From NCBI RefSeq assembly GCF_003293595.1, contig NZ_CP022162.1, positions 2,525,799 to 2,589,798 on the forward strand: DNA of 64,000 nt, in the 5' to 3' direction. This document shows, piece after piece, positions 19,396 through 29,885 of the stretch; the first letter of the stretch is position 1; each line of letters opens with the position of its first letter. The notes under the pieces were generated by a model. The model did not search any database. It saw only the letters and a program-made list of their open reading frames with translations, and was not told the origin of the DNA. A program made the translations under genes and the position numbers. Origin of the DNA: Microbacterium sp. PM5 (GTDB lineage: Bacteria; Actinomycetota; Actinomycetes; Actinomycetales; Microbacteriaceae).

Positions 19396-20235
19396 ATGGC
19401 TATTCGCAAGTACAAGCCCACGACCCCGGGTCGCCGCGGTTCGTCGGTGGCCGACTTCGCCGAGATCACGCGATCGACGCCCGAGAAGTCGCTGCTCCGT
19501 CCGCTGTCGAAGACCGGTGGTCGCAACAACCAGGGGCGCATCACCACGCGTCACATCGGTGGCGGTCACAAGCGTCAGTACCGCGTCATCGACTTCCGTC
19601 GCAATGACAAGGACGGCGTCAACGCCAAGGTCGCACACATCGAGTACGACCCCAACCGCACCGCGCGCATCGCGCTGCTGCACTACGTGGACGGCGAGAA
19701 GCGCTACATCCTCGCGCCGAACAAGCTGCAGCAGGGCGACATCGTCGAGTCCGGTCCGGGCGCCGACATCAAGCCGGGCAACAACCTGCCGCTGAAGAAC
19801 ATCCCCACCGGTACCGTGATCCACGCGATCGAGCTCCGCCCCGGCGGCGGCGCGAAGATGGCGCGTTCGGCCGGTGCGTCGGTTCGCCTGGTCGCCAAGG
19901 ACGGCCCCTACGCGCAGCTTCGTCTGCCGTCGGGCGAGATCCGCAACGTCGACGCGCGCTGCCGCGCCACGATCGGCGAGGTCGGCAACGCCGAGCAGTC
20001 GAACATCAACTGGGGCAAGGCCGGCCGTAACCGCTGGAAGGGCATCCGCCCGACCGTCCGCGGTGTCGCGATGAACCCGGTCGACCACCCGCACGGTGGT
20101 GGTGAGGGCAAGACGTCCGGTGGACGTCACCCCGTCTCTCCTTGGGGCCAGGCTGAGGGTCGCACCCGCCACGCCAACAAGGAAAGCGACAAGTACATCG
20201 TCCGTCGTCGCAACGCCGGCAAGAAGCGCAAGTAG
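19396..20235 (+). CDS. rplB: 50S ribosomal protein L2
   Basis: 279 residues, standard L2, needed for subunit association and peptidyl-transferase assembly. It begins [20 protein letters not shown] and carries the highly conserved [13 protein letters not shown] segment with the His implicated in peptidyl transfer. The Shine-Dalgarno region is AGAGGACAACCAAC. rpsS follows after 12 bp. Confidence 0.98.
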   Translation: MAIRKYKPTTPGRRGSSVADFAEITRSTPEKSLLRPLSKTGGRNNQGRITTRHIGGGHKRQYRVIDFRRNDKDGVNAKVAHIEYDPNRTARIALLHYVDGEKRYILAPNKLQQGDIVESGPGADIKPGNNLPLKNIPTGTVIHAIELRPGGGAKMARSAGASVRLVAKDGPYAQLRLPSGEIRNVDARCRATIGEVGNAEQSNINWGKAGRNRWKGIRPTVRGVAMNPVDHPHGGGEGKTSGGRHPVSPWGQAEGRTRHANKESDKYIVRRRNAGKKRK

Positions 20236-20247
20236 GAGTAGAGGAAG

Positions 20248-20529
20248 ATGCCTCGCAGCCTGAAGAAGGGCCCCTTCGTCGACGAGCACCTGCTTCGCAA
20301 GGTCGTCTCGCAGAACGATGCCGGCACCAAGAACGTCATCAAGACCTGGTCGCGCCGTTCGATGATCATCCCCGCCATGCTGGGACACACCATCGCCGTG
20401 CACGACGGACGCAAGCACATCCCCGTGTTCGTGTCCGAGACCATGGTCGGTCACAAGCTGGGCGAGTTCGCGCCCACCCGCACCTTCCGCGGCCACGAGA
20501 AGGACGACAAGAAGGGTCGCCGCCGCTGA
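20248..20529 (+). CDS. rpsS: 30S ribosomal protein S19
   Basis: 93 residues, canonical S19 of the 30S head, [19 protein letters not shown] at the N-terminus and [15 protein letters not shown] near the end. The start is supported by GTAGAGGAAG upstream. rplV follows after 39 bp with a strong AGAGGAGGAGAG ribosome binding site. Confidence 0.98.
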   Translation: MPRSLKKGPFVDEHLLRKVVSQNDAGTKNVIKTWSRRSMIIPAMLGHTIAVHDGRKHIPVFVSETMVGHKLGEFAPTRTFRGHEKDDKKGRRR

Positions 20530-20568
20530 CGCGGTGGCGTTCCTAGAGAGGACTAGAGGAGGAGAGAA

Positions 20569-20967
20569 ATGGTGGATTCCATCGCACGCGTGAAGCACAT
20601 CCGCGTGACCCCTCAGAAGGCTCGTCGTGTCGTCGCGCTGATCAAGGGCAAGCAGGCTCAGGAGGCCCTGGCCATCCTGAAGTTCGCGCCCCAGAGTGCC
20701 AGCGAGCCGATCTACAAGCTCGTCGCCGCTGCGGTCGCCAACGCCCGTGTGAAGGCTGACAAGGACGGCGAGTTCCTGGACGAGCAGGACCTTTACGTGC
20801 GCAACGCGTACGTCGACGAGGGCACGACGCTCAAGCGTTTCCAGCCCCGCGCACAGGGCCGCGCCTTCCAGATCAAGAAGCGCACGAGCCACATCACCGT
20901 CGAGCTCGCGACCCCCGAGGTCGATGAGGCCGCGGCCGGCTCCACGAACAAGAAGGCGAGCAAGTAA
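20569..20967 (+). CDS. rplV: 50S ribosomal protein L22
   Basis: 132 residues. L22 lines the exit tunnel; its beta-hairpin (about residues 85-100) is seen around [20 protein letters not shown]. The ATG at 20569 follows AGAGGAGGAGAG. A short C-terminal tail after VELATPEV ([14 protein letters not shown]) exceeds the E. coli protein. The stop overlaps the rpsC start (TAATG). Confidence 0.97.
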   Translation: MVDSIARVKHIRVTPQKARRVVALIKGKQAQEALAILKFAPQSASEPIYKLVAAAVANARVKADKDGEFLDEQDLYVRNAYVDEGTTLKRFQPRAQGRAFQIKKRTSHITVELATPEVDEAAAGSTNKKASK

Positions 20968-21728
20968 TGGGACAGAAGGTCAACCCGTACGGCTTCCGCC
21001 TCGGCATCACCACGGACCACGTGTCGCGTTGGTTCTCCGACTCCACGAAGCCGGGACAGCGTTACGCCGACTACGTGGCCGAGGACGTCAAGATCCGTAA
21101 GCTCCTGCAGACGCAGCTGGACCGCGCCGGCGTGAGCGGCATCGAGATCGAGCGCACGCGTGACCGCGTCCGCGTCGACATCCACACCGCCCGCCCCGGC
21201 ATCGTCATCGGTCGCCGCGGCGCCGAGGCCGAGCGCATCCGCGCCGACCTCGAGAAGCTCACCGGCAAGCAGATCCAGCTGAACATCCTCGAGGTCAAGA
21301 ACCCCGAGGCCGACGCTCAGCTGGTCGCCCAGGGCATCGCCGAGCAGCTCTCCGCCCGCGTGGCCTTCCGCCGCGCGATGCGCAAGGGTCTGCAGGGCGC
21401 ACAGCGCGCCGGCGCCAAGGGCATCCGCATCCAGGTCTCGGGTCGTCTCGGCGGCGCCGAGATGAGCCGTTCGGAGTTCTACCGCGAGGGTCGTGTGCCG
21501 CTGCACACGCTGCGCGCGAACATCGACTACGGCTTCTACGAGGCCAAGACCACCTTCGGCCGCATCGGTGTGAAGGTCTGGATCTACAAGGGCGACCTCA
21601 CCAACAAGGAGCTCGCTCGCGAGCAGGCCAACGCGCCGAAGGCACCCCGCGGTCGTGACGACCGTGGTGGCGACCGTCGTCGCGCGCCCCGCAACGAGGC
21701 GCCCGTCGCAGAAGGAGCATCGGCATAA
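20967..21728 (+). CDS. rpsC: 30S ribosomal protein S3
   Basis: 253 residues with [18 protein letters not shown] at the N-terminus, a KH domain around [19 protein letters not shown], and the [20 protein letters not shown] segment of the mRNA-entry helicase surface. The C-terminus after residue 215 is a basic Arg/Ala-rich tail ([19 protein letters not shown]). Overlaps both neighbours by one base (TAATG junctions). Confidence 0.98.
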   Translation: MGQKVNPYGFRLGITTDHVSRWFSDSTKPGQRYADYVAEDVKIRKLLQTQLDRAGVSGIEIERTRDRVRVDIHTARPGIVIGRRGAEAERIRADLEKLTGKQIQLNILEVKNPEADAQLVAQGIAEQLSARVAFRRAMRKGLQGAQRAGAKGIRIQVSGRLGGAEMSRSEFYREGRVPLHTLRANIDYGFYEAKTTFGRIGVKVWIYKGDLTNKELAREQANAPKAPRGRDDRGGDRRRAPRNEAPVAEGASA

Positions 21729-22147
21729 TGCTTATTCCCCGTAAGGTCAAGTACCGCAAGCAGCACCACCCGGGTCGCGCGGGCCAGGCCACCGGCGGCA
21801 CGAAGGTCTCCTTCGGCGAGTTCGGCATCCAGGCCCTCACCCCCGCGTATGTGACCAACCGTCAGATCGAGTCCGCTCGTATCGCGATGACGCGTCACAT
21901 CAAGCGTGGCGGCAAGGTGTGGATCAACATCTACCCCGACCGTCCCCTCACCAAGAAGCCCGCCGAGACCCGCATGGGTTCCGGTAAGGGTTCGCCGGAG
22001 TGGTGGGTCGCCAACGTCAAGCCGGGTCGCGTCCTGTTCGAGGTCGCGGGCGTCAACGAGCAGCTCGCTCGCGAGGCGCTCACCCGTGCAATTCACAAGC
22101 TGCCCCTGAAGGCACGCATCATCAAGCGCGAGGAGGGCGACGCGTAA
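21728..22147 (+). CDS. rplP: 50S ribosomal protein L16
   Basis: 139 residues, standard L16, which supports A-site tRNA binding and late 50S maturation. [17 protein letters not shown] and [18 protein letters not shown] are diagnostic. The ATG overlaps the rpsC stop and the stop overlaps the rpmC start (TAATG), indicating strict translational coupling. Confidence 0.98.
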   Translation: MLIPRKVKYRKQHHPGRAGQATGGTKVSFGEFGIQALTPAYVTNRQIESARIAMTRHIKRGGKVWINIYPDRPLTKKPAETRMGSGKGSPEWWVANVKPGRVLFEVAGVNEQLAREALTRAIHKLPLKARIIKREEGDA

Positions 22148-22461
22148 TGGCTGTCGGAACCAAGACGCTCGCTCCGAGCGAGCTGGACACGTTCGAGGAC
22201 CAGCGCCTCGTCGAAGAGCTGCGCAAGGCCAAGGAAGAGCTGTTCAACCTGCGCTTCCAGTCGGCCACCGGCCAGCTCGAGAGCCACGGCCGCATTCGCG
22301 CCGTCAAGCGCGACATCGCGCGGCTCTACACCGTGATCCGCGAGCGCGAGCTCGGCATCCGTGCCACGCCCGCCCCCGTCGAGGTCGCGTCCAAGGCGAA
22401 GAAGACCAAGGCCAAGAAGGCGGATGACGCTGCCGAGGCCACGAAGGAAGAGGCCGAGTGA
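22147..22461 (+). CDS. rpmC: 50S ribosomal protein L29, with long C-terminal tail
   Basis: 104 residues, compared with about 63-70 in most bacteria. The L29 core spans [20 protein letters not shown] through [11 protein letters not shown]. After residue 77 a Lys/Ala/Glu-rich tail ([20 protein letters not shown]) follows. L29 sits at the tunnel exit, so the tail would project near nascent-chain factors. Start is the TAATG junction with rplP; the stop overlaps the rpsQ start by TGATG. Confidence 0.96.
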   Translation: MAVGTKTLAPSELDTFEDQRLVEELRKAKEELFNLRFQSATGQLESHGRIRAVKRDIARLYTVIRERELGIRATPAPVEVASKAKKTKAKKADDAAEATKEEAE

Positions 22462-22826
22462 TGGCTGAGACCACCGAGAAGAAGGCCGCCAAGAAGGCGC
22501 CGGCCGCCGAGGCCGTCGTCGAGGCGCCCGCTGCCGGTCACGAGTCGGCTGCCCACGACGTGCGCGATGCGGACGCCCGTGGCTACCGCAAGTCGCGTCG
22601 TGGCTACGTCGTCAGCGACAAGATGGACAAGACGATCGTCGTCGAGGTCGAGGACCGCGTGAAGCACCCGCTCTACGGCAAGGTCATCCGTCGCACGTCG
22701 AAGGTCAAGGCCCACGACGAGCAGAACAGCGCCGGCATCGGCGACCTCGTGCTGATCAACGAGACCCGGCCGCTCAGCGCCACCAAGCGGTGGCGCCTGG
22801 TCGAGATCCTCGAGAAGGCGAAGTAA
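22461..22826 (+). CDS. rpsQ: 30S ribosomal protein S17, with N-terminal extension
   Basis: 121 residues versus about 85 typically. The first 43 residues are a Lys/Ala/Glu-rich extension ([20 protein letters not shown] and following); the S17 core begins at [23 protein letters not shown] 22461 overlaps the rpmC stop (TGATG), and no better internal start with a ribosome binding site is evident, so the extension appears to be real. Binds 16S rRNA early in assembly. Confidence 0.95.
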   Translation: MAETTEKKAAKKAPAAEAVVEAPAAGHESAAHDVRDADARGYRKSRRGYVVSDKMDKTIVVEVEDRVKHPLYGKVIRRTSKVKAHDEQNSAGIGDLVLINETRPLSATKRWRLVEILEKAK

Positions 22827-22829
22827 GAA

Positions 22830-23198
22830 ATGATCCAGACTGAGTCCCGCCTCAAGGTCGCCGACAACACCGGCGCCAAGGAGCTGCTCACGATCCGCGT
22901 GCTCGGCGGCTCCAACCGCCGTTACGCCGGTCTCGGCGACATCATCGTCGCGACCGTCAAGGACGCGATCCCCGGCGGCAACGTCAAGAAGGGCGATGTG
23001 GTCAAGGCCGTCATCGTCCGCACCAAGAAGGAGGTCCGTCGTCCCGACGGCTCCTACATCAAGTTCGACGAGAACGCCGCCGTCATCCTGAAGAACGACG
23101 GGGAGCCCCGCGGCACCCGCATCTTCGGACCGGTCGGTCGTGAGCTTCGTGACAAGAAGTTCATGAAGATCGTGTCGCTCGCACCGGAGGTGATCTGA
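22830..23198 (+). CDS. rplN: 50S ribosomal protein L14
   Basis: 122 residues, exact standard length, beginning [21 protein letters not shown]14 sits at the subunit interface and is the contact point of the silencing factor RsfS. First gene of the spc portion; starts 3 bp after rpsQ, so S10 and spc operons are contiguous with no visible terminator between them. Confidence 0.98.
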   Translation: MIQTESRLKVADNTGAKELLTIRVLGGSNRRYAGLGDIIVATVKDAIPGGNVKKGDVVKAVIVRTKKEVRRPDGSYIKFDENAAVILKNDGEPRGTRIFGPVGRELRDKKFMKIVSLAPEVI

Positions 23199-23203
23199 CC
23201 CTC

Positions 23204-23563
23204 ATGGCCAAGATCAAGAAGGGTGACCTCGTTCAGGTCATCACTGGCAAGAAGCAGGACAAGGGCGGCGACCGCGGCAAGCAGGGCAAGGTTCTCGACG
23301 TTCTCGTCGAGCAGAACCGCGTCATCGTCGAGGGCGTCAACTACGTCACGAAGCACAACCGCGTGGGCCAGTCCCAGCGCGGGACCAAGACGGGCGGCAT
23401 CGAGACGATGGAAGCCCCGATCCACATCTCCAACGTCGCCCTCGTCGACCCCTCGACCAAGAAGCCGACCAAGGTCGGTCACCGTGTCGAGGAGCAGACG
23501 AAGGATGGCGTGAAGCGCACCGTTCGCGTGCGCTACGCGAAGAAGAGCGGCAAGGACCTCTGA
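23204..23563 (+). CDS. rplX: 50S ribosomal protein L24
   Basis: 119 residues, an assembly initiator with the KOW motif near the N-terminus ([20 protein letters not shown]). [14 protein letters not shown] and [15 protein letters not shown] are characteristic. Five bases separate it from rplN and two from rplE. Confidence 0.98.
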   Translation: MAKIKKGDLVQVITGKKQDKGGDRGKQGKVLDVLVEQNRVIVEGVNYVTKHNRVGQSQRGTKTGGIETMEAPIHISNVALVDPSTKKPTKVGHRVEEQTKDGVKRTVRVRYAKKSGKDL

Positions 23564-23565
23564 AC

Positions 23566-24156
23566 ATGAGCAGCACCACTGCCGCGGCGGCTGGCAAGAT
23601 CCAGCCCCGCCTGAAGCAGAAGTACCAGGGCGAGATCAAGAAGGCCCTGCAGGACGAGTTCGGCTACGCCAACGTCATGCAGATCCCCGGGATCGTCAAG
23701 GTCGTCGTGAACACCGGCGTCGGCGAGGCGGCTCGCGACTCCAAGGTGATTGATGGTGCGGTCGACGACCTCACCAAGATCACGGGTCAGAAGCCCGTCG
23801 TCACCAAGGCCCGCAAGTCCATCGCACAGTTCAAGCTGCGTGAGGGCCAGGCCATCGGTGCGCACGTCACCCTCCGCGGTGACCGCGCGTGGGAGTTCCT
23901 GGACCGCCTCGTGAACCTCGCTCTGCCGCGCATCCGCGACTTCCGCGGCCTGTCGCCCAAGCAGTTCGACGGTCACGGCAACTACACGTTCGGTCTGCAG
24001 GAGCAGTCGGTCTTCCACGAGATCAACCAGGACAAGATCGACCGCGTCCGCGGCTTCGACATCACGATCGTCACCACGGCGAAGACGGATGACGAGGGCC
24101 GGTCGCTGCTGCGCCAGCTGGGCTTCCCGTTCAAGACGGACGAGAACCAGGCCTGA
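23566..24156 (+). CDS. rplE: 50S ribosomal protein L5
   Basis: 196 residues, 5S rRNA-binding L5 of the central protuberance, with a short N-terminal extension ([14 protein letters not shown]) before the core [34 protein letters not shown] and [17 protein letters not shown] are diagnostic. It is followed by 86 bp without the rpsN (S14) gene found here in many spc operons; that gap holds only a 6-bp hairpin (24162-24178). Confidence 0.97.
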   Translation: MSSTTAAAAGKIQPRLKQKYQGEIKKALQDEFGYANVMQIPGIVKVVVNTGVGEAARDSKVIDGAVDDLTKITGQKPVVTKARKSIAQFKLREGQAIGAHVTLRGDRAWEFLDRLVNLALPRIRDFRGLSPKQFDGHGNYTFGLQEQSVFHEINQDKIDRVRGFDITIVTTAKTDDEGRSLLRQLGFPFKTDENQA

Positions 24157-24242
24157 CACCCCCGACCTCTCCGGTCGGCCCATCAAGAAGGTCGGCTGTC
24201 GTGTAACGGCATCCGAAACCGCTGAACAAAGGAAACCAAGAA

Positions 24243-24641
24243 ATGACGATGACAGACCCGGTCGCTGACATGCTGACCCGTCTGCGCAACGCGAACTCGG
24301 CGCACCACGACTCCGTGTCGCTGCCGAGCTCGAAGCTCAAGACCCACATTGCCGAGATCCTCCAGCAGGAGGGCTACATCTCCGGCTGGGAGGTCTCCGA
24401 CGCTCGTGTCGGCCAGACCCTCACGCTCACGCTGAAGTACGGCCCGAACCGCGAGCGGTCGATCGCCGGCATCAAGCGCGTCTCGAAGCCCGGCCTGCGC
24501 GTGTACGCACGCTCGACCGAGATCCCCAAGGTCCTCGGCGGCCTGGGCGTCGCGATCCTGTCCACCTCCTCCGGTCTTCTCACCGACCGCCAGGCAGAGC
24601 AGAAGGGCGTGGGTGGGGAAGTCCTCGCCTACGTGTGGTGA
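24243..24641 (+). CDS. rpsH: 30S ribosomal protein S8
   Basis: 132 residues, standard S8, [20 protein letters not shown] at the N-terminus and [20 protein letters not shown] at the C-terminus. The translational repressor of spc mRNA in E. coli. The ribosome binding region is AAAGGAAACCAAGAA. It directly follows rplE without rpsN. Confidence 0.98.
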   Translation: MTMTDPVADMLTRLRNANSAHHDSVSLPSSKLKTHIAEILQQEGYISGWEVSDARVGQTLTLTLKYGPNRERSIAGIKRVSKPGLRVYARSTEIPKVLGGLGVAILSTSSGLLTDRQAEQKGVGGEVLAYVW

Positions 24642-24647
24642 TCTGAC

Positions 24648-25184
24648 ATGTCGCGTATTGGACGTCTTCCCATCGACATCCCCGCCGGCGTGACCGTTTC
24701 GGTCGACGGCCAGGATGTCACGGTCAAGGGCCCGAAGGGCGAGCTCGCGCTCTCCGTCTCCAAGCCCATCGAGGTCAAGGTCGAGGAGAACCAGGTTCTG
24801 GTCTCCCGTCCCGACGACGAGCGCGAGTCGCGTTCGCTGCACGGACTGACCCGCACCCTGATCAACAACAACATCATCGGCGTCACCCAGGGCTACACCA
24901 AGGGCCTCGAGGTCGTCGGCACCGGTTACCGCGTCGCGCAGAAGGGGACGGCGGTCGAGTTCGCGCTCGGCTTCTCGCACCCCGTGCTGGTCGAAGCGCC
25001 GGCCGGCATCACGCTGACCGTCGAGGGCAACAACAAGCTCACCGTCAGCGGCATCTCGAAGCAGGCCGTCGGTGAGGCCGCCGCGAACATCCGCAAGATC
25101 CGCAAGCCCGAGCCCTACAAGGGCAAGGGTGTGCGTTACGCGGGCGAGGTCGTTCGCCGCAAGGCCGGAAAGGCTGGTAAGTAA
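24648..25184 (+). CDS. rplF: 50S ribosomal protein L6
   Basis: 178 residues, standard L6, [17 protein letters not shown] at the start and [18 protein letters not shown] near the end; located near the sarcin-ricin loop where elongation factors act. Starts 6 bp after rpsH; rplR follows after 2 bp. Confidence 0.98.
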   Translation: MSRIGRLPIDIPAGVTVSVDGQDVTVKGPKGELALSVSKPIEVKVEENQVLVSRPDDERESRSLHGLTRTLINNNIIGVTQGYTKGLEVVGTGYRVAQKGTAVEFALGFSHPVLVEAPAGITLTVEGNNKLTVSGISKQAVGEAAANIRKIRKPEPYKGKGVRYAGEVVRRKAGKAGK

Positions 25185-25186
25185 TC

Positions 25187-25546
25187 ATGGCTGTCAAGTC
25201 GAAGAGCGACGCGCGTTCGCGTCGTCACCTGCGCCTTCGCAAGAAGGTCGTGGGCACCGAGGCCCGTCCGCGCCTTGTCGTCACCCGTTCGGCCCGCCAC
25301 GTCTTCGTCCAGCTCGTGGACGACAGCAAGGGCGTGACCGTCGCGTCGGCCTCGACTCTCGAGTCGGACCTGCGCACGTTCGACGGTGACAAGACCGCCA
25401 AGGCCCGCAAGGTCGGCGAGCTCGTCGCCGAGCGCGCCAAGGCGGCCGGCTTCTCGGACGTCGTGTTCGACCGCGGTGGCAACCGCTACGCGGGCCGTGT
25501 CGCAGCGATCGCCGAGGGCGCCCGCGAGGGAGGTCTGAACCTGTGA
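25187..25546 (+). CDS. rplR: 50S ribosomal protein L18
   Basis: 119 residues, 5S rRNA-binding L18. [20 protein letters not shown] at the N-terminus and [20 protein letters not shown] at the C-terminus are the conserved segments. The stop overlaps the rpsE GTG start (GTGA). Confidence 0.97.
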   Translation: MAVKSKSDARSRRHLRLRKKVVGTEARPRLVVTRSARHVFVQLVDDSKGVTVASASTLESDLRTFDGDKTAKARKVGELVAERAKAAGFSDVVFDRGGNRYAGRVAAIAEGAREGGLNL

Positions 25547-26223
25547 GCGATGCAACTACTCAGAATGTGGAGAACGAAGTGACCGAGCAGGCTGCGGCCA
25601 CCGCTCCCGTCGAGCGCGAGGCCCGCGAGCCCCGTCGTGGCGGTCGCGAGCGCAACCCCAACCGCGACCGTGGTTCGCGCGACGCCGAGAAGAGCCAGTT
25701 CCTCGAGCGCGTCGTGACGATCAACCGCGTGTCGAAGGTCGTCAAGGGCGGTCGCCGCTTCAGCTTCACGGCGCTCGTCGTCGTGGGCGATGGCAACGGT
25801 CTCGTCGGCGTCGGCTACGGCAAGGCGCGTGAGGTTCCCCTCGCCATCTCCAAGGGTGTCGAAGAGGCCAAGCGCAACTTCTTCCGTGTGCCGCGCACCG
25901 GCTCGTCCATCCCGCACCCGGTGCAGGGTGAGGCCGCTGCCGGTGTCGTGCTCCTGCGTCCGGCTGCCGCCGGTACCGGTGTTATCGCCGGTGGTCCGGT
26001 GCGCGCCGTGCTCGAGTGCGCCGGCATCCACGACGTGCTCTCCAAGTCGCTCGGCTCGTCGAACACGATCAACATCGTGCACGCGACCGTCGAGGCGCTG
26101 AAGCAGCTCGAGGAGCCCCGCGCGGTCGCCGCTCGTCGCGGTCTCGACTTCGACCAGGTGGCTCCCGCCCGTCTGATCCGTGCCGAGGCTGACGCCGCGG
26201 CCGCTGCGAAGGTAGGTGCCTGA
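25543..26223 (+). CDS. rpsE: 30S ribosomal protein S5
   Basis: 226 residues versus about 166 in E. coli. GTG 25543 overlaps the rplR stop (GTGA). The first 48 residues are a Glu/Arg-rich extension, then the S5 core begins at [20 protein letters not shown], with [20 protein letters not shown] in the C-terminal domain. An Ala-rich tail ends the protein. S5 takes part in decoding fidelity and mRNA unwinding. The stop overlaps rpmD (TGATG). Confidence 0.97.
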   Translation: MSDATTQNVENEVTEQAAATAPVEREAREPRRGGRERNPNRDRGSRDAEKSQFLERVVTINRVSKVVKGGRRFSFTALVVVGDGNGLVGVGYGKAREVPLAISKGVEEAKRNFFRVPRTGSSIPHPVQGEAAAGVVLLRPAAAGTGVIAGGPVRAVLECAGIHDVLSKSLGSSNTINIVHATVEALKQLEEPRAVAARRGLDFDQVAPARLIRAEADAAAAAKVGA

Positions 26224-26408
26224 TGGCCGCGCGTCTCAAGGTGACCCAGGTCAAGTCCAAGGTGAGCGAGAAGCAGAACCAGCGCGACACGCTGCGTTCG
26301 CTCGGTCTGAAGCGGATCGGCGACTCGGTCGTCCGTCCCGACGACGCGCAGACGCGCGGCTACGTCAAGACTGTCGCCCACCTCGTCAAGGTTGAGGAGA
26401 TCGACTGA
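26223..26408 (+). CDS. rpmD: 50S ribosomal protein L30
   Basis: 61 residues, standard L30. [20 protein letters not shown] and [13 protein letters not shown] are conserved. Both junctions are overlapping TGATG stop/start pairs, so it is tightly coupled between rpsE and rplO. Confidence 0.97.
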   Translation: MAARLKVTQVKSKVSEKQNQRDTLRSLGLKRIGDSVVRPDDAQTRGYVKTVAHLVKVEEID

Positions 26409-26995
26409 TGGCCGAGAAGGCTGAGAAGGCGACCGAAGAGGTCGCTGTGAAGAACACCGAGAAGAAGGCCGCCGCCAAGCCGGCTGCCAAGAAGACCGCC
26501 GAGAAGCCGGCCGCGAAGAAGGCTCCCGCCAAGAAGGCGGATGCCGAGGTGTCGCGCCCCGGTGTGCTCAAGGTCCACCACCTGCGTCCGGTTCCCGGCT
26601 CCAACACCGCGAAGACCCGTGTCGGTCGCGGTGAGGGCTCGAAGGGTAAGACCGCCGGTCGTGGCACCAAGGGCACGAAGGCCCGCTACCAGGTGAAGGT
26701 CGGCTTCGAGGGCGGTCAGATGCCGCTGCACATGCGTACGCCGAAGCTGCGCGGGTTCAAGAACCCGTTCCGCGTCGAGTACCAGGTGGTCAACCTCGAC
26801 AAGCTGGCCGAGCTGTACCCGGCCGGTGGCGACGTCACCGTCAGCGACCTCGTCGCCAAGGGTGCGGTGCGCAAGAACGAGAAGGTCAAGGTGCTCGGCA
26901 CCGGCGACATCTCGGTCAAGCTCACCGTCGCCGTCGACAAGGTCTCGGGTTCGGCCGAGCAGAAGATCGTCGCCGCGGGCGGTTCGGTCAAGTAA
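26408..26995 (+). CDS. rplO: 50S ribosomal protein L15 with histone-like N-terminal extension
   Basis: 195 residues versus about 147 for most L15. The first 48 residues are Lys/Ala/Glu-rich (for example [20 protein letters not shown]), resembling histone H1-like tails, before the L15 core [20 protein letters not shown]. The TGATG overlap with rpmD makes ATG 26408 the natural start. The L15 core with [20 protein letters not shown] is complete. A terminator-like hairpin follows at 27004-27033. Confidence 0.96.
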   Translation: MAEKAEKATEEVAVKNTEKKAAAKPAAKKTAEKPAAKKAPAKKADAEVSRPGVLKVHHLRPVPGSNTAKTRVGRGEGSKGKTAGRGTKGTKARYQVKVGFEGGQMPLHMRTPKLRGFKNPFRVEYQVVNLDKLAELYPAGGDVTVSDLVAKGAVRKNEKVKVLGTGDISVKLTVAVDKVSGSAEQKIVAAGGSVK

Positions 26996-27003
26996 TTCCA
27001 CGG

Positions 27004-27033
27004 CAGGGGCCGGAGGCGAGCCTCCGGCCCCTG
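27004..27033 (+). terminator. Hairpin between rplO and secY
   Basis: Perfect 13-bp stem CAGGGGCCGGAGG / CCTCCGGCCCCTG with a CGAG loop, followed by TTGCC. It probably terminates or attenuates spc transcription ahead of secY-adk-map. No clear separate promoter for secY was found. Confidence 0.65.
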
Positions 27034-27104
27034 TTGCCGTACTCTGGAAGCGGTGTCCTCGGACCCGCATCGAGACACCGGTCAGCTCTCTGGAGGAAAT
27101 CCCC

Positions 27105-28442
27105 TTGTTCAGCGCCGTCAGCGCCATCGCGCGGGTCTTCCGCACCCCGGATCTCCGGCGGAAGATCTTCTTCACCCTCGCGATCATCGCCATCTATCGC
27201 CTTGGTGCGCACGTTCCGGCGCCCTTCGTGAGCTTCCCGAACGTGCAGTCCTGCCTCCAGCAGACCGGTTCTGCGAGTGAGGGTCTGCTCTCGCTCGTCA
27301 ACCTGTTCTCCGGCGGCGCGCTCCTGCAGCTGTCGATCTTCGCGCTCGGCGTCATGCCCTACATCACCGCGACGATCATCGTGCAGCTGCTGCGCGTCGT
27401 GATTCCGCACTTCGAGGCGCTGTACAAGGAGGGGCAGGCCGGTCAGGCCAAGCTCACGCAGTACACCCGCTACCTGACGATCGCGCTGGCGCTCCTGCAG
27501 TCCACCACCCTGGTGACGGTGGCACGCTCGGGTCAGCTCTTCGGCACGACCGGCATCGCCGAGTGCAACGCGCTGCTCACCAACGACGTGTGGTGGGCCC
27601 AGCTGCTGATGATCATCACGCTGACCGCCGGCACCGGCCTCATCATGTGGTTCGCCGAGCTCGTCACCGAGCGTGGCGTGGGCAATGGCATGTCCATCCT
27701 CATCTTCACCTCGATCGCGGCACAGTTCCCGGCGGCCATGTGGGCCATCGCCACGTCGCGCGGTTTCGAGGTCTTCCTCCTCGTGCTGGCCGTCGGCATC
27801 GTCGTCGTCGCCCTCGTCGTCTTCGTCGAGCAGTCGCAGCGGCGCATCCCCGTGCAGTACGCCAAGCGCATGGTCGGGCGTCGCACCCTCGGCGGCACGA
27901 ATACGTACATCCCGATCAAGGTGAACATGGCGGGCGTCGTGCCGGTCATCTTCGCCTCGTCGCTGCTGTACATCCCGGCACTGATCGCCCAGTTCAATCA
28001 GACGCCGGACGCCAACGGCAACATCCCCGGCTGGGTGACGTGGATCCAGCAGTATCTGACGAAGGGCGATCACCCGCTCTACATGCTGCTGTACTTCCTG
28101 CTCATCGTCGGGTTCACCTACTTCTACGTCGCGATCACGTTCAACCCCGTCGAGGTCGCCGACAACATGAAGAAGTACGGCGGATTCATCCCCGGCATCC
28201 GTGCCGGTCGGCCCACGGCGGAGTACCTCGACTACGTGCTGACCCGCATCACGCTGCCGGGCTCGATCTACCTCGGGCTCATCGCGCTGCTGCCGCTGGT
28301 GGCGCTCGCGACGGTCAGCGCCAACCAGAACTTCCCGTTCGGCGGCGCCTCGATCCTCATCATCGTCGGTGTCGGTCTGGAGACGGTCAAGCAGATCGAC
28401 GCGCAGCTGCAGCAGCGTCACTACGAAGGGCTGCTGCGATGA
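27105..28442 (+). CDS. secY: Protein translocase subunit SecY
   Basis: 445 residues, the channel-forming membrane subunit of the Sec translocon, with ten predicted helices. TTG 27105 is taken as start because it gives the conserved N-terminus FSAVSAIARVFRTPDLRRKI and has TGGAGGA 7 nt upstream; upstream in-frame sequence overlaps rplO and is not conserved. The motif NPVEVADNMKKYGGFIPGIR in the cytoplasmic loop is diagnostic. The stop overlaps adk (ATGA). Confidence 0.96.
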   Translation: MFSAVSAIARVFRTPDLRRKIFFTLAIIAIYRLGAHVPAPFVSFPNVQSCLQQTGSASEGLLSLVNLFSGGALLQLSIFALGVMPYITATIIVQLLRVVIPHFEALYKEGQAGQAKLTQYTRYLTIALALLQSTTLVTVARSGQLFGTTGIAECNALLTNDVWWAQLLMIITLTAGTGLIMWFAELVTERGVGNGMSILIFTSIAAQFPAAMWAIATSRGFEVFLLVLAVGIVVVALVVFVEQSQRRIPVQYAKRMVGRRTLGGTNTYIPIKVNMAGVVPVIFASSLLYIPALIAQFNQTPDANGNIPGWVTWIQQYLTKGDHPLYMLLYFLLIVGFTYFYVAITFNPVEVADNMKKYGGFIPGIRAGRPTAEYLDYVLTRITLPGSIYLGLIALLPLVALATVSANQNFPFGGASILIIVGVGLETVKQIDAQLQQRHYEGLLR

Positions 28443-29029
28443 CCGCCGCGCGACTTCTCATCATCGGACCGCAGGGTTCCGGCAAGGGCACGCAGGGCGT
28501 GCGCATCGCCGACGCCCTCGGTATCCCCGCCGTGTCGACGGGGGACGTGTTCCGTGCCAACGTGAAAGAGGGCACGGAACTCGGTCTGAAGGTCAAGGCG
28601 ATCATCGACGCGGGCGACCTCGTCCCCGACGCGCTCACCGGGGAGATCGTGCGCGATCGCCTGGCCCAGCCGGATGCCGCCGGTGGTTTTCTCCTGGACG
28701 GCTACCCGCGCAACCTCGGACAGGTGGGCGACCTCGACGGTTTCCTGGACGAGAGGGGCGAGCCCCTCACCGCGGTCATCGAGTTGGTGGTACCGCGCGA
28801 CGAGTCCATCCAGCGGCTGTCGCTGCGGGCGGCCGAGCAGGGTCGCGCCGACGACAACGCCGAGTCGATCGCGAAGCGTCTGGCCATCTACGAGTCCGAG
28901 ACGGCGCCCATTCTGGACGTCTACCGCGAGCGCGGCATCGTCGACCAGATCGACGGTGTCGGCTCCCTGGACGAGGTGTACGCGCGCATCCAGGACGCCC
29001 TGGCAGCTCGCGGCATCGCCGCTTCCTGA
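28439..29029 (+). CDS. adk: Adenylate kinase
   Basis: 196 residues, ATP + AMP = 2 ADP. P-loop GPQGSGKGTQ (residues 8-17), AMP-binding STGDVFRAN and LLDGYPRN, and a short LID without zinc cysteines, as expected for the short actinobacterial form. ATG 28439 overlaps the secY stop by ATGA, and the stop overlaps the map start by TGATG. Confidence 0.97.
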   Translation: MTAARLLIIGPQGSGKGTQGVRIADALGIPAVSTGDVFRANVKEGTELGLKVKAIIDAGDLVPDALTGEIVRDRLAQPDAAGGFLLDGYPRNLGQVGDLDGFLDERGEPLTAVIELVVPRDESIQRLSLRAAEQGRADDNAESIAKRLAIYESETAPILDVYRERGIVDQIDGVGSLDEVYARIQDALAARGIAAS

Positions 29030-29859
29030 TGGGACTTCGGCGCTCCCTGTACAAGACCCCGGCGCAGCTGCGTGCGATGGTCGAGCCGGGTCTGATCACG
29101 GCGGCCGCGCTGGACGCGGTGCGCGCACTGATCGCCCCGGGCGTGACCACGGCTGAGCTGGATGCCGCGGCATCCGAGGTCATCCTCGCCCGCGGGGCCG
29201 AGTCGAACTTCCAGCTCGTGCGCGGCTACCGCCACACGACCTGCATCTCGGTCAACGACCAGGTCGTCCACGGCATCCCCGGGGAGCGCGTGCTTGAGCC
29301 GGGCGACATCGTGTCGATCGATGCCGGTGCGCAGTTCAAGGGCTGGAACGGCGACTCGGCCATCACGGTGGTCGTCCCCGGCGGGGATCCGGTTGTGCAG
29401 GCGTCGCGCGAGCGGCTGTCGCAGGTGACGGAGGGCTCGCTCTGGGCGGGCGTGGCCGCGCTCGCGTCGGCGTCGCGCGTCGGAGAGATCGGTGACGCGG
29501 TGCAGGGCTACATCGAGCGCTCGGGGGAGAGCTACGGCATCCTTCGCGACTACGTCGGCCACGGCATCGGCCGCCGGATGCACGAGGGCCCGACGATCTT
29601 CAACTACCGGGTGTCCGACCTGGGCCCCGCGGTGCGTCCCGGCCTGTGTGTCGCGATCGAACCGATGATCACCGCCGGCTCCGAGGAGACCTTCGTCGAG
29701 GACGACGACTGGACGGTCACGACCGTCGACGGCAGCGACGGAAGCCACTGGGAGCACAGCGTCGCCGTTCACGAGAACGGCGTGTGGGTGCTGACCGCCG
29801 CCGACGGCGGCGCCGCCGGTCTCGCCCCCTTCGGCGTCACCCCCACGCCCATCGCCTGA
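29029..29859 (+). CDS. map: Methionine aminopeptidase, type I
   Basis: 276 residues. The five metal ligands of the pita-bread fold are visible: the two Asp in DIVSIDAGAQFKGWNGDSAI, His in GHGIGRRMHEGP, Glu in AIEPMITAGSEE and Glu in HWEHSVAVHENG. It removes initiator Met from nascent proteins. Start ATG overlaps the adk stop. Last gene of the secY-adk-map unit; a nested palindrome follows. Confidence 0.97.
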   Translation: MGLRRSLYKTPAQLRAMVEPGLITAAALDAVRALIAPGVTTAELDAAASEVILARGAESNFQLVRGYRHTTCISVNDQVVHGIPGERVLEPGDIVSIDAGAQFKGWNGDSAITVVVPGGDPVVQASRERLSQVTEGSLWAGVAALASASRVGEIGDAVQGYIERSGESYGILRDYVGHGIGRRMHEGPTIFNYRVSDLGPAVRPGLCVAIEPMITAGSEETFVEDDDWTVTTVDGSDGSHWEHSVAVHENGVWVLTAADGGAAGLAPFGVTPTPIA

Positions 29860-29885
29860 CCCCGCGCTGCGCGCACTCTGCTCCC

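Noticed and set aside
24157..24242. A remnant of rpsN between rplE and rpsH
   Set aside because: No frame in this gap resembles S14 or its zinc-binding Cys motif.
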